A stretch of DNA of 64,000 nucleotides, from assembly GCA_964463135.1 (NCBI GenBank), contig CAYXBA010000002.1, forward strand, positions 248,001 to 312,000, written 5' to 3'. This stretch comes from UBA6898 sp964463135. Lineage in GTDB: Bacteria; Nitrospirota; Thermodesulfovibrionia; Thermodesulfovibrionales; UBA6898. Position 1 is the first letter of the stretch. Each line of letters opens with the position of its first letter. The notes beneath the pieces are model-generated. The model was not told where the DNA came from. It saw only the letters and a list, made by a program, of their open reading frames with translations, and did not search any database. The position numbers were made by a program, and so were the translations under genes. This document shows positions 49,463 through 59,242 of this stretch, piece after piece.

Positions 49463-51048
49463 TACCGCGTAAGCATCCGGCCCCGGCACTTCTGCGTCAG
49501 TTTCCCCTCCCAGACTGCCGGTGTCCCGTTCACCAGAACATAGGGTATGCCCGTTGGCTGCAGGAAGGGATCCTCAAACGTTGCACGATCGGATATTTCG
49601 TCCGGATCAAAAACAACCAGATCAGCAGAGAAACCTGCTTTGATCTCTCCCCTGCCTGTCAGGCCGAATATTGAAGCAGGCAGCCTGGTAGCCCTGCGGA
49701 CAGCCTCTGTCAGAGGCATAAGTCCCTCCCCGCGAACATATCTTCCGAAGAATCTCGGAAAAGTTCCAAATGTCCTCGGATGGGGCTTGCCGAGCCGTGT
49801 AGGACCATCAAAGCAGCGGGCAGAACTGTCGGAGCCTATGGCACAGAAGGGGAGTGAAAGAAATTTCCTCAGATTCTCTTCACTCATCGAAAGGAATATG
49901 GCTCCGACCCGCAATTTTTCATCGAGAAGAATAGTAAAGACGGCATCCACCTCATCGCAGCCAAGACGCTTGCTGATCTCTGCTATTGTCCTGCCCTCCA
50001 TCCATGCCTTGTCCGGCGAGATAACTGATGAAACAATAACCCGTTCCCAATACGTCCTGTCCCTAGTCTGTTCAAGCAGTTCCTGTCTGATCTTTATGCG
50101 CATTGATTCTGTGCGCAACCTCTGCAGTTCCTCTTCATTGCCGCCTTCAAAGACCCAGGAAGGCAGCAGCGAGTCCAGGTCAGTACTCGATGCGATATAG
50201 GGATAACGGTCGCAACTGATCTCCATTCCCTCCGCTCTTGCCGCCATGATCTGCGCAATTGCAGCATCCGCCTTATGCCAGTTCTGCTCTCCTGCTGTCT
50301 TGATGTGGGAAATGTGTGCTTTGATGCCTGCCGCGCGGCCGATCGAGATCACCTCCTGAATAGACTCAAGAAGCGCTGCTCCCTCGCTCCTCATGTGGCT
50401 CGTATACATGAGACCGTTGCGCCCTGCTACCCCTGCCAGTTCAGCAAGTTCGTCAGTTCTGCTGTATATGCCCGGGGGATAGATAAGGCCGGTCGAGAGG
50501 CCTATGCCGCCCTCCTGAAGAGAACTATCGAGCAGGTTTTTCATATCGGCAAGCTCAGACGCAGAGGGCTCCCGGTTCTCATATCCCATGACCGACCCCC
50601 TGATATTGCCATGACCGATCAGCATGGCAGCATTCAGGGTCAGGCCCTTTTTCTCAATTATCTCTCGGTATTCTCTTACCGAATGCCATCGTTCTTTTAT
50701 GCCGAGCTCTTTGAGGTCTTCCTCACGCCTTTCAACTGCCTTTCCATAGAGCGGAGCGGCTGACATGCCGCAATTGCCGTTAATTTCAGTGGTGACTCCC
50801 TGATATATCTTTCCTTCAGCGCGATTATCGGCAATGAGGGTGAAATCAGAATGGGCATGGCTGTCGATAAACCCGGGAGCCACTGCCAGACCCTTGGCAG
50901 GAAGTATTGTTTCTGCATCATGTTCATTGAACGCACCGACGCCCAGGATCAGGTCGTCCTTTACTGCGATATCTGCAATAAAAGGCTCTCTGCCGCTGCC
51001 GTCAAAGATAAGGCCTTGCTGCACAATGAGATCAATATTTTTTTTCAT
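49462..51048 (-). CDS. D-aminoacylase (N-acyl-D-amino-acid deacylase family)
   Basis: A 528-residue amidohydrolase-fold enzyme that releases the acyl group from N-acyl-D-amino acids. The metal-binding HxH is in PGFIDSHAHSDFTLI; GNCGMSAAPL, GHGNIRGSVMGYENR, STGLIYPPGIYS, YTSHMRSEG and SHIKTAGEQNWHKAD follow family order, and the end shows PRTFGTFPRFFGRYVR and IKAGFSADLVVFDP. The ATG at 51048 is used; 17 more codons upstream lie within the EcfT-like gene. It overlaps that gene by 17 nt and the amidotransferase gene by 1 nt. Confidence 0.9.
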   Translation of the reverse strand: MKKNIDLIVQQGLIFDGSGREPFIADIAVKDDLILGVGAFNEHDAETILPAKGLAVAPGFIDSHAHSDFTLIADNRAEGKIYQGVTTEINGNCGMSAAPLYGKAVERREEDLKELGIKERWHSVREYREIIEKKGLTLNAAMLIGHGNIRGSVMGYENREPSASELADMKNLLDSSLQEGGIGLSTGLIYPPGIYSRTDELAELAGVAGRNGLMYTSHMRSEGAALLESIQEVISIGRAAGIKAHISHIKTAGEQNWHKADAAIAQIMAARAEGMEISCDRYPYIASSTDLDSLLPSWVFEGGNEEELQRLRTESMRIKIRQELLEQTRDRTYWERVIVSSVISPDKAWMEGRTIAEISKRLGCDEVDAVFTILLDEKLRVGAIFLSMSEENLRKFLSLPFCAIGSDSSARCFDGPTRLGKPHPRTFGTFPRFFGRYVRGEGLMPLTEAVRRATRLPASIFGLTGRGEIKAGFSADLVVFDPDEISDRATFEDPFLQPTGIPYVLVNGTPAVWEGKLTQKCRGRMLTR

Positions 51049-51649
51049 GCAGGTCAGGCTCACGGAAAAAAAGATCAGGAGAATGAATGCTCTCCACAAA
51101 AAGAGGCAGCATAAACAGTGCGATCAGCCGTGCCCTGGCCAGTATGCTTCGTGCGTCACCTCTCTGTATATTTTCTGCGTAATGGCGTGTGATGGCATCT
51201 TTCAGGATAGGGAAACATCTCAGGGTGAGGCCCATGGTATGAAAGAGATCGTTCACCGGCACGCCCAGCTTCTCAAGGGGCCTGAGCAGGTTTGCCATCG
51301 CCTTGACGACATGATCACTTTCTGTCCTGGCCATCAGGAACTTTACGCCGCCTATCATGAGGAGTACCCGCACGGTTCTTATTGCAGCCAGATGAAGACC
51401 TTCCTCTGTAAGCATCACCGGTCCAGCAATAAATATGATCCGGCCCGAATGGTATAGTGCGTTGCTGATGAAGGTGAAGGCAAGGAATATGGCTATCGGC
51501 AGCCACCCGGCCTTCAGCGTCCTGGATGGTACGGTTATCAGGCAGATGCTCAATACCACAACAAGGCCGGCATAATATGCCAGATCAGGCAGCATAAAAA
51601 GGGAGATGATAAAGAGCAGATACGAAATGATGCGAAACTCAGGGGACAA
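51032..51649 (-). CDS. EcfT/CbiQ-type energy-coupling-factor transmembrane protein
   Basis: A 205-residue membrane protein with four to five hydrophobic segments and the EcfT-like ARARLIALFMLPLFVESI end, preceded by RVLLMIGGVKFLMARTESDH and LLRPLEKLGVPVNDLFHTMG. In ECF importers this subunit links an S protein to two ATPases, but none of those genes is near, so its partner is unknown. It overlaps AmiC upstream by 11 nt and the D-aminoacylase downstream by 17 nt. Confidence 0.78.
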   Translation of the reverse strand: MSPEFRIISYLLFIISLFMLPDLAYYAGLVVVLSICLITVPSRTLKAGWLPIAIFLAFTFISNALYHSGRIIFIAGPVMLTEEGLHLAAIRTVRVLLMIGGVKFLMARTESDHVVKAMANLLRPLEKLGVPVNDLFHTMGLTLRCFPILKDAITRHYAENIQRGDARSILARARLIALFMLPLFVESIHSPDLFFREPDLHEKKY

Positions 51650-52817
51650 CGGTTTTGCCGCTCTGCGCTACGGTATGTCCGTCCGGGACTGCCGTTATGT
51701 ATTTATTGATGCCTGATGCAATGGATTTGGCAAGTTCAGACCGATAACCTTCCTTTGCGAGGAGCTTCTCTTCAAGCGGGTTGCTGATAAAAGAGACCTC
51801 AACAAGGACAGATGGCATCTCTGCTCCGAACAATACGTAGAAAAGCGCCTGTTTTACACCATGATCTACGATATGGCTGTAACTCTTGTTCAGGCTGTTC
51901 ACCATATGCTGCTGGACAAAGTTTGCAAGTTTCAGGGACTCGTCGCGTTTGCTGTCTCTTCTGAGATCGCTGAGCATAAGGTCCAGCACATCCCTGCCTT
52001 CCTTCATTTTTTTCATCTTCTTCAGGGAAATGGCATTCTCACGCGCAGCAACTTTCATCGCTTCTTCGTCGTTCGTCCAGTTGAGGAGGTAGGTCTCTAT
52101 ACCTTTTGCCTCTCGCCGGGGGCTTGCATTCGCATGTACAGAGACAAAAAGGTCGGCGTTCTTGCTGTTGGCGATCGCAGTCCTCTGTTCAAGCGGAATA
52201 AAGACATCTGTTTCCCTCGTAAGGAAGACTTCAAGGTTCTGATCGTTCGCAAGGATCTTTTTCAATTTCAAGGCAATGTCGAGCACAACATCCTTTTCAT
52301 AGAGGTTCTTAGGCCCGACCGCTCCAGGGTCATGACCGCCGTGTCCGGGATCGAGCACGATCCTCTTCTTGACCGATGCGGCCTGTTTTTCACCGTAAAT
52401 ATCGATAATGAGGCGGATGGGGTCCTCCATGGTCAGGACCTTGTAATTCGTCATCTTGCCCAGGTCCAGGACAACACGCACCGTGCTTTCGTTGAACTGT
52501 CCTGCCCTTACGGTCTTGAGCATGCCGTTACCTACAGATATGGTCTTCTGGAGCTCTGTCCGCAGCATACTGTTCTTGATATCAAAATAGAGTCTGTCAG
52601 GGTCTTTAAGCATATTACGGGTGTATTCCGGATTATCGGTAAGACTTATGACAACGCGTGTATACTCCGGATAAGACCAGTAACGGATATCAGTAACATC
52701 AATTCTGTCGGCACCGAAGGCGGAATAAGAGGAAAGAAAGAATAGCGTGAGAAGAAAAAGACTGCTCACGAGAGAAAAAATCTTTTTTGTGCTGGATAAC
52801 CCTGATATCGTGTTCAT
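51639..52817 (-). CDS. N-acetylmuramoyl-L-alanine amidase (AmiC-like)
   Basis: A 392-residue exported murein hydrolase that cuts the sugar-peptide link of peptidoglycan. A signal peptide (SLFLLTLFFLSSYSAFGA) is followed by an AMIN domain (about 35-150: YWSYPEYTRVVISLTDNPEY, VLDLGKMTNYKVL) and an Amidase_3 zinc domain with VLDPGHGGHDPGAVGPKNLY, TRETDVFIPLEQRTAIAN, FVSVHANASPRREAKGIETY and VLVEVSFISNPLEE. It heads the minus-strand unit with the EcfT-like, D-aminoacylase and transporter genes. Confidence 0.95.
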   Translation of the reverse strand: MNTISGLSSTKKIFSLVSSLFLLTLFFLSSYSAFGADRIDVTDIRYWSYPEYTRVVISLTDNPEYTRNMLKDPDRLYFDIKNSMLRTELQKTISVGNGMLKTVRAGQFNESTVRVVLDLGKMTNYKVLTMEDPIRLIIDIYGEKQAASVKKRIVLDPGHGGHDPGAVGPKNLYEKDVVLDIALKLKKILANDQNLEVFLTRETDVFIPLEQRTAIANSKNADLFVSVHANASPRREAKGIETYLLNWTNDEEAMKVAARENAISLKKMKKMKEGRDVLDLMLSDLRRDSKRDESLKLANFVQQHMVNSLNKSYSHIVDHGVKQALFYVLFGAEMPSVLVEVSFISNPLEEKLLAKEGYRSELAKSIASGINKYITAVPDGHTVAQSGKTVVP

Positions 52818-52829
52818 GACCTCATGCGT

Positions 52830-53051
52830 TCAGACTGCCTGGACCGCTTTGATCTCCGGGATCTCGTTCTTAATGCTGGTCTCGACCAGGCTTTTCATGG
52901 TGAGCGTAGACATGGGGCAGGTCCCGCAGGCACCTTTCAGCTTCACGTAAACAACATCATTCCTTACGTCCAGAAGCTCAATATCCCCGCCTTCTGCCTT
53001 GAGGCTCACTCTGACCTTGTCCAATACGCGTTCAACCTGTTCCCTCAGCAT
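52830..53051 (-). CDS. NifU C-terminal domain (Nfu-like) protein
   Basis: A 73-residue stand-alone Nfu domain that can carry an iron-sulfur cluster. The Cys pair is in LKGACGTCPMSTLTMKSLVE; LKAEGGDIELLDVRNDVVYV is typical. The AAGGAG ribosome-binding site is 5-6 nt upstream. It lies 12 nt before amiC and may be its co-transcribed neighbour; there is no other Fe-S gene nearby. Confidence 0.93.
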   Translation of the reverse strand: MLREQVERVLDKVRVSLKAEGGDIELLDVRNDVVYVKLKGACGTCPMSTLTMKSLVETSIKNEIPEIKAVQAV

Positions 53052-53156
53052 TATGACTCCTTCTTTACTTTATAGTATTAGTAAAACATGCCAAAATATT
53101 CAAGTATTATATTATCATTATAGTTCTTTCCCCTTAAAATAAAAGGGATAAACAGC

Positions 53157-54401
53157 TTAGGTCTTCATATAGTTTACCCCTTTTTCATGGCCTTCGATGC
53201 AGAACATCCTGTCGTCAGCGATAATTGCCTTAAGCTTTGCAGGATCTATCTGGTTATAGAATATCGGGCGTATCATCGCCTTATCGTCACGGTTTCCCAT
53301 AACATGTACAGCAAGCGCTTCATCTCTTTCGATGATCCTTGATATCATCAGGGGCCGGTAAAGCCGAATGTAGGTATTGATAGTTACCCTGTCCGGCTGC
53401 AGTCTCCGAAAGAAATCGATGCACCATGACAGCATATCGATCTCTTCATAGGGGAAACCGGTCAGAAAATCTACGACAAGGCGTATCCCATTTGCCCGGG
53501 CATTGAAAATGATCTTCTCTGCATCAGCCCAGTAAAGAGGGCACTTTTTGAAAGAATCAATGGTCAGCGTGATAAGATGAACGCCGGTCTCCCGCATCAG
53601 TTTGAATAGCTTCTGATTATAGTTGGCCGGCTTCATATACAGAGACCACTGCATATGCATATGTTCCTGCCGCAGGGCGTTGCAGAACTCCAGGGCATGG
53701 TCAAGGTCCTCATTGAACTCGGCATCACAAAGATGGAATTGGCTAAAGCCACTCTCTACCAACCCTCTGATCTCCCTGATCACATCTTCCGGCCGTTTGA
53801 ATGCAACAGGAGAATTCGCCTCAATGCAGTAAATACAGGAAGAACTGCATCCCTTATGCGTCTCAAAGCCGGCTATGCCGCCGGCAGCATAATACTGCCG
53901 ATAATCTATCGCAGAGGTAATTCGTGCGCAGGATGAAGATGGCCGATACATCCCTTTCCATATCTTCTTCTCTTCCTGTCCGGCTTGCACTGCGGCGAGA
54001 AGCTCATTGATAATGCCCTCTCCTGGACCAGCAACAGCATAATCGGCCCCGATATAGTCGAGAACACCCTCAGGTTCGGCAATGATTCCTGCACCGCCGA
54101 TGATTACTTTCAGGCCGTATCTTACCTTGAGAAGCCGAACCAGGAAACTGATATCATCCAGATAGAACTCATTATCCGGGAATTGTACGCTGTCAATATT
54201 CCGTACCGTTACCCCGGCAATATCCGGCATAAACTCGGAAACTGTTCGATCAATAACTGTCTCGGTATCTTTCTGAAAAGTGAGATCAAGGATTTTCGTT
54301 TCATGTCCGTCCCTGATCAGACAGGCTGAAATATATTCCAGGCCGATAGGAGGCACAGGCGGCATAAGCATACGGTTAGGATTGACCAGCAGCATCTTCA
54401 T
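53157..54401 (-). CDS. B12-binding-type radical SAM protein
   Basis: A 414-residue protein with an N-terminal cobalamin-binding-like domain (LLVNPNRMLMPPVPPIGLEY, LKVIIGGAGIIAEPEGVLDY) and a radical SAM core with cluster motif HKGCSSSCIYCIEANSPV. The class B12-radical SAM enzymes methylate or rearrange many substrates; I cannot name this one's. AGGAGGA lies 6 nt before the ATG. It is transcribed after the terminator at 54442-54470, so probably from its own promoter. Confidence 0.87.
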   Translation of the reverse strand: MKMLLVNPNRMLMPPVPPIGLEYISACLIRDGHETKILDLTFQKDTETVIDRTVSEFMPDIAGVTVRNIDSVQFPDNEFYLDDISFLVRLLKVRYGLKVIIGGAGIIAEPEGVLDYIGADYAVAGPGEGIINELLAAVQAGQEEKKIWKGMYRPSSSCARITSAIDYRQYYAAGGIAGFETHKGCSSSCIYCIEANSPVAFKRPEDVIREIRGLVESGFSQFHLCDAEFNEDLDHALEFCNALRQEHMHMQWSLYMKPANYNQKLFKLMRETGVHLITLTIDSFKKCPLYWADAEKIIFNARANGIRLVVDFLTGFPYEEIDMLSWCIDFFRRLQPDRVTINTYIRLYRPLMISRIIERDEALAVHVMGNRDDKAMIRPIFYNQIDPAKLKAIIADDRMFCIEGHEKGVNYMKT

Positions 54402-54441
54402 CTGATGTCCTCCTGCTTCAGATTATCCATGGAGGAGGGAT

Positions 54442-54470
54442 AAAAAAAACCCGCAGATGATCGCTGCAGG
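54442..54470 (-). terminator. Terminator of the five-gene envelope operon
   Basis: On the minus strand a 7-bp stem (CCTGCAG / CTGCGGG, one G-T pair) with a 7-nt loop is followed by eight T residues. It stands 29 nt after the stop of the Ig-repeat gene and before the radical SAM gene. Confidence 0.85.
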
Positions 54471-54499
54471 CCTATATTTCGTTGCCGCGAAATTTAATA

Positions 54500-56578
54500 T
54501 CAGGGATTTGAAAAGGTGAGAACAAGGGTGTTTTTTACGCGTGCAATGTCATAGGTGACGCCGGCAGGCAGCAGTTCGACATAGAGGTAGACCTGATTCT
54601 GTCCGCCGGTCTTGTCCTCTTCAACAAGGACTTCTCCTATGTACGCTGACTTGAACTTAAATGATTTTTCCGTGCTGTTTACAGCAGGTTTCACTCTCAG
54701 TTTCAGCCATTCCTTGCCGTATTTCGACTCGATCTCATCGCCGTAATCAAGGTTCCCGTTCGGATTTGTGATATTAATGACAAGCATTGCCTTGTTCTTG
54801 GCCTCTATGATGGAAACCTTGCTTACGGTGTACAGAGATTTGTCGGTCTTCTTCTCTTCATGTTTTGGAGACTCTGGTGCCGGCTTTTTTTGTTCTTCAG
54901 CTGCAGGCTTCTCTATCTTTCTCTCAACGGGCTTTACCGGTGCCGTTTCCTTCACTGCAGCGACCTGTTGAGCAGGAACCGGCTTCTTGACTGGCGCCTT
55001 TGCCGTTGCTCTCGGGACGTCCTTTTTTACCTCTGCTTTCTGTGCAGGCTCTTTTGCCGGTTCCTTTTTTAATTCTGCTTTCGGAGCCTGCTTTTTCTCC
55101 GCCATGACCGGCTTGTCCTGCTTTGTATTCCGGGACTCTTTCACCGATTTTTTCTTTACTGTCTTTGTCTCAGGTTCAGCAGACTTTCTGACCTCTTTCT
55201 TATCGATCCTTACGGGGGACTGAGAAACTTCCCGTTTCGCTGCATGGTCATTGACGGAAATGTTGCCGGCAGAGCGTTCCGATGACATTCTGGCCGAGAT
55301 CTGGAAGGATTCTGCTCTGTCATACATGACGTCAGCCACTGCAATGCCGCTGCTGAAGTCCGGCGGTGCAAGTTTGGACGGGCTCAGGTTTCCATTCCCT
55401 GATGTGCTGAGAAGGACATCAGAGCCGGTGAGATTGAAATTCCTGACAAGGTTATTGAACCTGTCATAGGCTTCAACCCGGATCTTGAATTTCTGTCCCG
55501 AAAAAGCGGAATCAGGCGTTACGACGACAAAATGGTCTGCAGAAGCGTTGGAGATGACTATCTCTGCGGTCTTGCCGGACTGCTCGCGATTCAATTCCTT
55601 TGCAATTATCTGGAATTCCTCCGCTTTTTCATAGACTACCTTGACTGCAGCCTGGCCGTTGCGGAACATTGCGGCATCGACCATTGCAGGCTCAAGTTTT
55701 GAACTGCCTGTAGTGGCTAATTTGATCCCGGCTCCGCTTGAAGCATAAGCGGATACTACGTTGTCATAGCTATCGTATGCTGTAATGAGGAGTTCGAAGG
55801 GTTCGCCGGCAATGCCCGCCTTGGGCGCCTGAAGCTTGAAATAGGCCAGTCCTGCAGGCGTGACCTGGATGGTCTTTGTTGTTCCTTTGCTGCCTGATGC
55901 AGTATCCTGGAGATCGATAACAACATCCCCTGCTTTTTCCGATATGAATGCAGCGGAAGCCAGACCGTTCTTGAAATCCAGAGCTCCCGCCTGCATCTTC
56001 ACGGACGATGTTCCTGATGATGTCACTTTCATATTCTTGCCCGTATCAATATCCTGCACGGTATTATCAAAGATATCCTTGGCCACAATCTTCACTTCAA
56101 AGCCGGACCCTGCGGTAACCGTGGCCGGCGACTGAATTACGAAATGATCAAGCTTGTTCGGGATGACCAGGATTTCCCTGGTTGCCACGGGAACCGAACC
56201 TCCCGCCTCCCTGATCGAAAAAGTGACCTTTTCCGCCTTCTTGTCATTAATGACAATGTTGGCTATACCCCCGGCAAAGGAGGATGCACTGAGCACAGAC
56301 GGCTGGGCAACGGCCAAGCCGTTCACATCAACCTTGAACTCCTTGCCTGTTTCCGAAAAGTTTGTAATGATATTTTTGCTTGCGTCATAGGCAGAGACCT
56401 TAACAACAAAGTTCTCTCCTGCCACTGCCTTATCGGGCATCTGCAGGGTAAAATGGTCGAACTGGCCGGGTTTTACGACGACTGTCCCTGCAGATACCAA
56501 GCTGCACAGACAGAACAAAAAGAGAGATGCAATGAGAAGTACAGAATACGTATCTAATGTTTTTTTCCCTGGAACCAT
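54500..56578 (-). CDS. Exported Ig-like-repeat protein with AMIN-like C-terminus
   Basis: A 692-residue protein. A signal peptide (LLIASLFLFCLCSLVSA) is followed by four tandem repeats of about 100 residues, each with the pattern D-H/Y-F, A-G-x-x-F, V/I-x-A-Y/K-D and a 'K/FxNG-A-V' strand (PGQFDHFTLQMPDKAVAGEN; NKLDHFVIQSPATVTAGSGF; AGLAYFKLQAPKAGIAGEPF; ASADHFVVVTPDSAFSGQKF), an invasin-like Ig fold. A Lys/Pro/Ala linker (about 450-580) leads to a C-terminal AMIN-like beta domain (VSKVSIIEAKNKAMLVINIT to VLTFSNP). AMIN domains bind murein or sit in secretins. It is the last gene of the operon. Function unknown. Confidence 0.8.
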   Translation of the reverse strand: MVPGKKTLDTYSVLLIASLFLFCLCSLVSAGTVVVKPGQFDHFTLQMPDKAVAGENFVVKVSAYDASKNIITNFSETGKEFKVDVNGLAVAQPSVLSASSFAGGIANIVINDKKAEKVTFSIREAGGSVPVATREILVIPNKLDHFVIQSPATVTAGSGFEVKIVAKDIFDNTVQDIDTGKNMKVTSSGTSSVKMQAGALDFKNGLASAAFISEKAGDVVIDLQDTASGSKGTTKTIQVTPAGLAYFKLQAPKAGIAGEPFELLITAYDSYDNVVSAYASSGAGIKLATTGSSKLEPAMVDAAMFRNGQAAVKVVYEKAEEFQIIAKELNREQSGKTAEIVISNASADHFVVVTPDSAFSGQKFKIRVEAYDRFNNLVRNFNLTGSDVLLSTSGNGNLSPSKLAPPDFSSGIAVADVMYDRAESFQISARMSSERSAGNISVNDHAAKREVSQSPVRIDKKEVRKSAEPETKTVKKKSVKESRNTKQDKPVMAEKKQAPKAELKKEPAKEPAQKAEVKKDVPRATAKAPVKKPVPAQQVAAVKETAPVKPVERKIEKPAAEEQKKPAPESPKHEEKKTDKSLYTVSKVSIIEAKNKAMLVINITNPNGNLDYGDEIESKYGKEWLKLRVKPAVNSTEKSFKFKSAYIGEVLVEEDKTGGQNQVYLYVELLPAGVTYDIARVKNTLVLTFSNP

Positions 56579-56656
56579 CCCTTATCCCTCTATGAATTTA
56601 TTAAGGTATATAGAATCATATTTGAATGCTCTATGTCAAAGAAAAATAACAAAAAA

Positions 56657-58120
56657 TCAAAAATTCACCACTGATATCCCCTCTCTGGTGATGCTCTTCT
56701 GCAGTTCATCGTCCAGGTCGGCGTCAGTGATGAGAAATGCACCCTTGAGCGACTTGACAACAATGCCCGGAACAAGAAGACGATAGCGGGTCTTTCGGGG
56801 CGAGAGGGATAGAGCATTCTTTTTTGGGGTATCCGTAACCTGCAGGGAAAGCAGGGCCATGATCTTTCTGATCATATCCTTTTTCTTTTCCCACGGTTCG
56901 ATCTGCACAATATCAAGGCCTGCATTCCTGGCAAACTTCATCTCCTGATCTGAGACACCGGAGAACTCAATTACTTTCTTTTTGTACCCCATATCAATAA
57001 GCAGATCGGCGCGCATGCTCAGGTTTATCTCCTTTCTTTGTGAGATAGTGACCGTTTCATTGCGGGAAAAAGGGTATCCCATGCGGGTGAGCACGTTCTC
57101 GACAAGCGCTTTCCCGCCGATATCATCAGGCAGATCAATAACGGTTCCGGGGGTTTTGTTCAGGTATTTCCTGTCCTGTTCAGACAGTTCGATGATCTGT
57201 ATGTCACGTTTCCTGAACCATGAAATGATCTCCTGCGGCGTCTGGTATTCGTTGCTGTCAAGGATGCTGACCAGGGAGATATCGCTCTCCATGGTTTGCC
57301 CGCTCTTGCCGTACACGAGAAAATCAGAGAAATACTCGAGCTGTGCTGCGCCGCCGGAAACCATCTTTGTGCTTTCCTCAAAGTGATACCCGGATTCCTG
57401 AAGGAGCAGAGGAACAATGTCCCTCAGGTCAGATTTGCCGTGCGGGCTCACCACCCGGTATTCGGGCCAGGTCAGCTCAAGAAGGTTCTTCAGGTCATCG
57501 GGAAAAGTGCCTGTGTAGTCAATAACGAGGACGCGATCGCTGTGAAGGTCCATGATCGGGAACAATCTCGTATCGAATGATATATCAGTCTTTTCGCCGA
57601 GAGAAAAATACCTGAATCCTTCTTTTTCAAATGATATATTCTCGCCAAGCGCAGAAAAAAGTTTCTGCATGTTCCTGAGAAGCACTGATCTGTCAATTCT
57701 TAACGGCTCCCGGGCAGCGAGATGCGGGGGTGTTCTCTTTCGGGTAATCCGCTGTTTCAGTCCGCTCAGCTCTGCCTTTTCAACGAACGTCGCGTGCCCG
57801 ACAATTTTCTTTAGATGCTTCACCGGGACCCTAACCACAGCTCCCTTTTTCAGTGTGCTAACACCTTTAACTGCCGGGTTAAGTTCCATGAATTCGGTCA
57901 GGAACAGGACTACGTCCCCATCGCCGATGGTGTACCCTGCATTTTTGATCAGGTCATCAAGAGACATGTCTTTCTGGGGTTTTACGGCGAGGACCCTGTT
58001 GTCTGATTTTTTTTCAGCTTCGCCTGATGCATCCTGCAAGAAGACAGGTATTGTCAGCATCATGGCAATCGCCACGACTACATGCATCATTGTCCGAATG
58101 CTTTTTATCGCGAATCCCAT
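56657..58120 (-). CDS. Exported protein of unknown function
   Basis: A 487-residue protein with an N-terminal hydrophobic signal (VVVAIAMMLTIPVFLQDASG). Next is a short LysM-like region (SLDDLIKNAGYTIGDGDVVL, FLTEFMELNPAVKGVSTLKK) at about 50-110 that may bind peptidoglycan. The rest is mixed alpha/beta and not recognised; it contains RVLVIDYTGTFPDDLKNLLE and ADLLIDMGYKKKVIEFSGVS segments. It overlaps the TPR gene by 16 nt. I would not assign a function. Confidence 0.7.
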   Translation of the reverse strand: MGFAIKSIRTMMHVVVAIAMMLTIPVFLQDASGEAEKKSDNRVLAVKPQKDMSLDDLIKNAGYTIGDGDVVLFLTEFMELNPAVKGVSTLKKGAVVRVPVKHLKKIVGHATFVEKAELSGLKQRITRKRTPPHLAAREPLRIDRSVLLRNMQKLFSALGENISFEKEGFRYFSLGEKTDISFDTRLFPIMDLHSDRVLVIDYTGTFPDDLKNLLELTWPEYRVVSPHGKSDLRDIVPLLLQESGYHFEESTKMVSGGAAQLEYFSDFLVYGKSGQTMESDISLVSILDSNEYQTPQEIISWFRKRDIQIIELSEQDRKYLNKTPGTVIDLPDDIGGKALVENVLTRMGYPFSRNETVTISQRKEINLSMRADLLIDMGYKKKVIEFSGVSDQEMKFARNAGLDIVQIEPWEKKKDMIRKIMALLSLQVTDTPKKNALSLSPRKTRYRLLVPGIVVKSLKGAFLITDADLDDELQKSITREGISVVNF

Positions 58121-59235
58121 GAGATGGTGAGGGGACCTTCAGTCTGAAGGCCGTTTATGGCCAGCCCGGAATAGCGGGTATGCCTGTCAAGAGCAATGAT
58201 AGTCCGGACAAAGACAACTGCATTGTCTCTGCCGCAGGTATTCATTCTGGAGATAGTTCTCGTTGTCTGTTGCAGTCCTTTCATTGGCATAACAAGCGTC
58301 GCCCCCCCTTTTCTGTCGAGTAACGATATCATGTTCACGGGGAGTGTTGCAAATGCATCCGGCAGGCAATTCTGCCGGCTCTTCACGGTAAGTTCCAGAA
58401 AATCGGCATTGTCCAGATCGTTTTTGCTAATGCTGGCCTTCAGTTCTGCAAGGTCATTAAGTTTCGAAAGGGTTATCTCGTAATCATTGGTGCTGGTCGA
58501 CAGCGGAAGCAAAGGCACAAAGTTCTCCCGGTCTCTGCCTTGAAAGAAGAACAGAACGCTTCCCAGAAAAAGGATCAAAAGCAGGGCTCCTCCGAAAAGA
58601 TACCGAGGTCGAAGCTGCCATTTCGTGGATCGCGCTTCCTGATACGACTCCTCAGGGAGAATCTCTTCAAGCGTAGCCTCGATCAGTTTTTCTTGCTGCA
58701 TCTCCGCAGCAGCCTGGGCATCATCAGTCCTTCTTGCTGATTTTGCAGACAGAGGGAGAAGGTCTTTCTCTTCCAAGTCACCCTCTTCGCCCTTCGCTTC
58801 CCCGGAATCAATTACTGCGCGGTGCGCCTCCGGATGAAAAAAAGTTCCGTATGATCTCACATGAGGATCGAGCTCCTTGATCCTGTCAAAGAGCTCTGCT
58901 GCCTTTGCTGCATCACCCCTGTTCTCGTAGAGCTGTGCCAGCATATGCAGGAACTTCTTCTCTTCCATGACAAGGCCCATTTTTGAAAGGATCTCGATTA
59001 TGCCAAGGTAGGCTTTTTCCGAAACTGGCGATATATTGAGGATCTTCTTATAGATCGCGATCTTTTTTTCTTTTTGTGCAAAATGGAGCTTGTCACACGC
59101 TTCAAAAAAATAGGCAACAGCCCGCTGTTTATCATTTTTTTTCAGGTACAGGTCACCGATATAATTCAGGTTTTCCGCAGTAAGCGGCTTTCTCTTGGCA
59201 AGATCTATCTGTCTGTCTACGTCGGTATTGGTCAT
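58105..59235 (-). CDS. TPR protein with one membrane segment
   Basis: A 376-residue protein. The N-terminal ~125 residues are tetratricopeptide repeats (LNYIGDLYLKKNDKQRAVAY, FFEACDKLHF, AYLGIIEILSKMG, LAQLYENRGDAAKAAELFDR). An acidic/charged linker follows, then one membrane helix at about 212-230 (YLFGGALLLILFLGSVLFFF) and a C-terminal domain with several cysteines (NCLPDAFATLPV, MNTCGRDNAVVFVRT) that should be on the periplasmic side. The TPR part should thus be cytoplasmic. It is 7 nt downstream of the giant coiled-coil gene. Confidence 0.8.
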   Translation of the reverse strand: MTNTDVDRQIDLAKRKPLTAENLNYIGDLYLKKNDKQRAVAYFFEACDKLHFAQKEKKIAIYKKILNISPVSEKAYLGIIEILSKMGLVMEEKKFLHMLAQLYENRGDAAKAAELFDRIKELDPHVRSYGTFFHPEAHRAVIDSGEAKGEEGDLEEKDLLPLSAKSARRTDDAQAAAEMQQEKLIEATLEEILPEESYQEARSTKWQLRPRYLFGGALLLILFLGSVLFFFQGRDRENFVPLLPLSTSTNDYEITLSKLNDLAELKASISKNDLDNADFLELTVKSRQNCLPDAFATLPVNMISLLDRKGGATLVMPMKGLQQTTRTISRMNTCGRDNAVVFVRTIIALDRHTRYSGLAINGLQTEGPLTISWDSR

Positions 59236-59242
59236 CTTCCGG

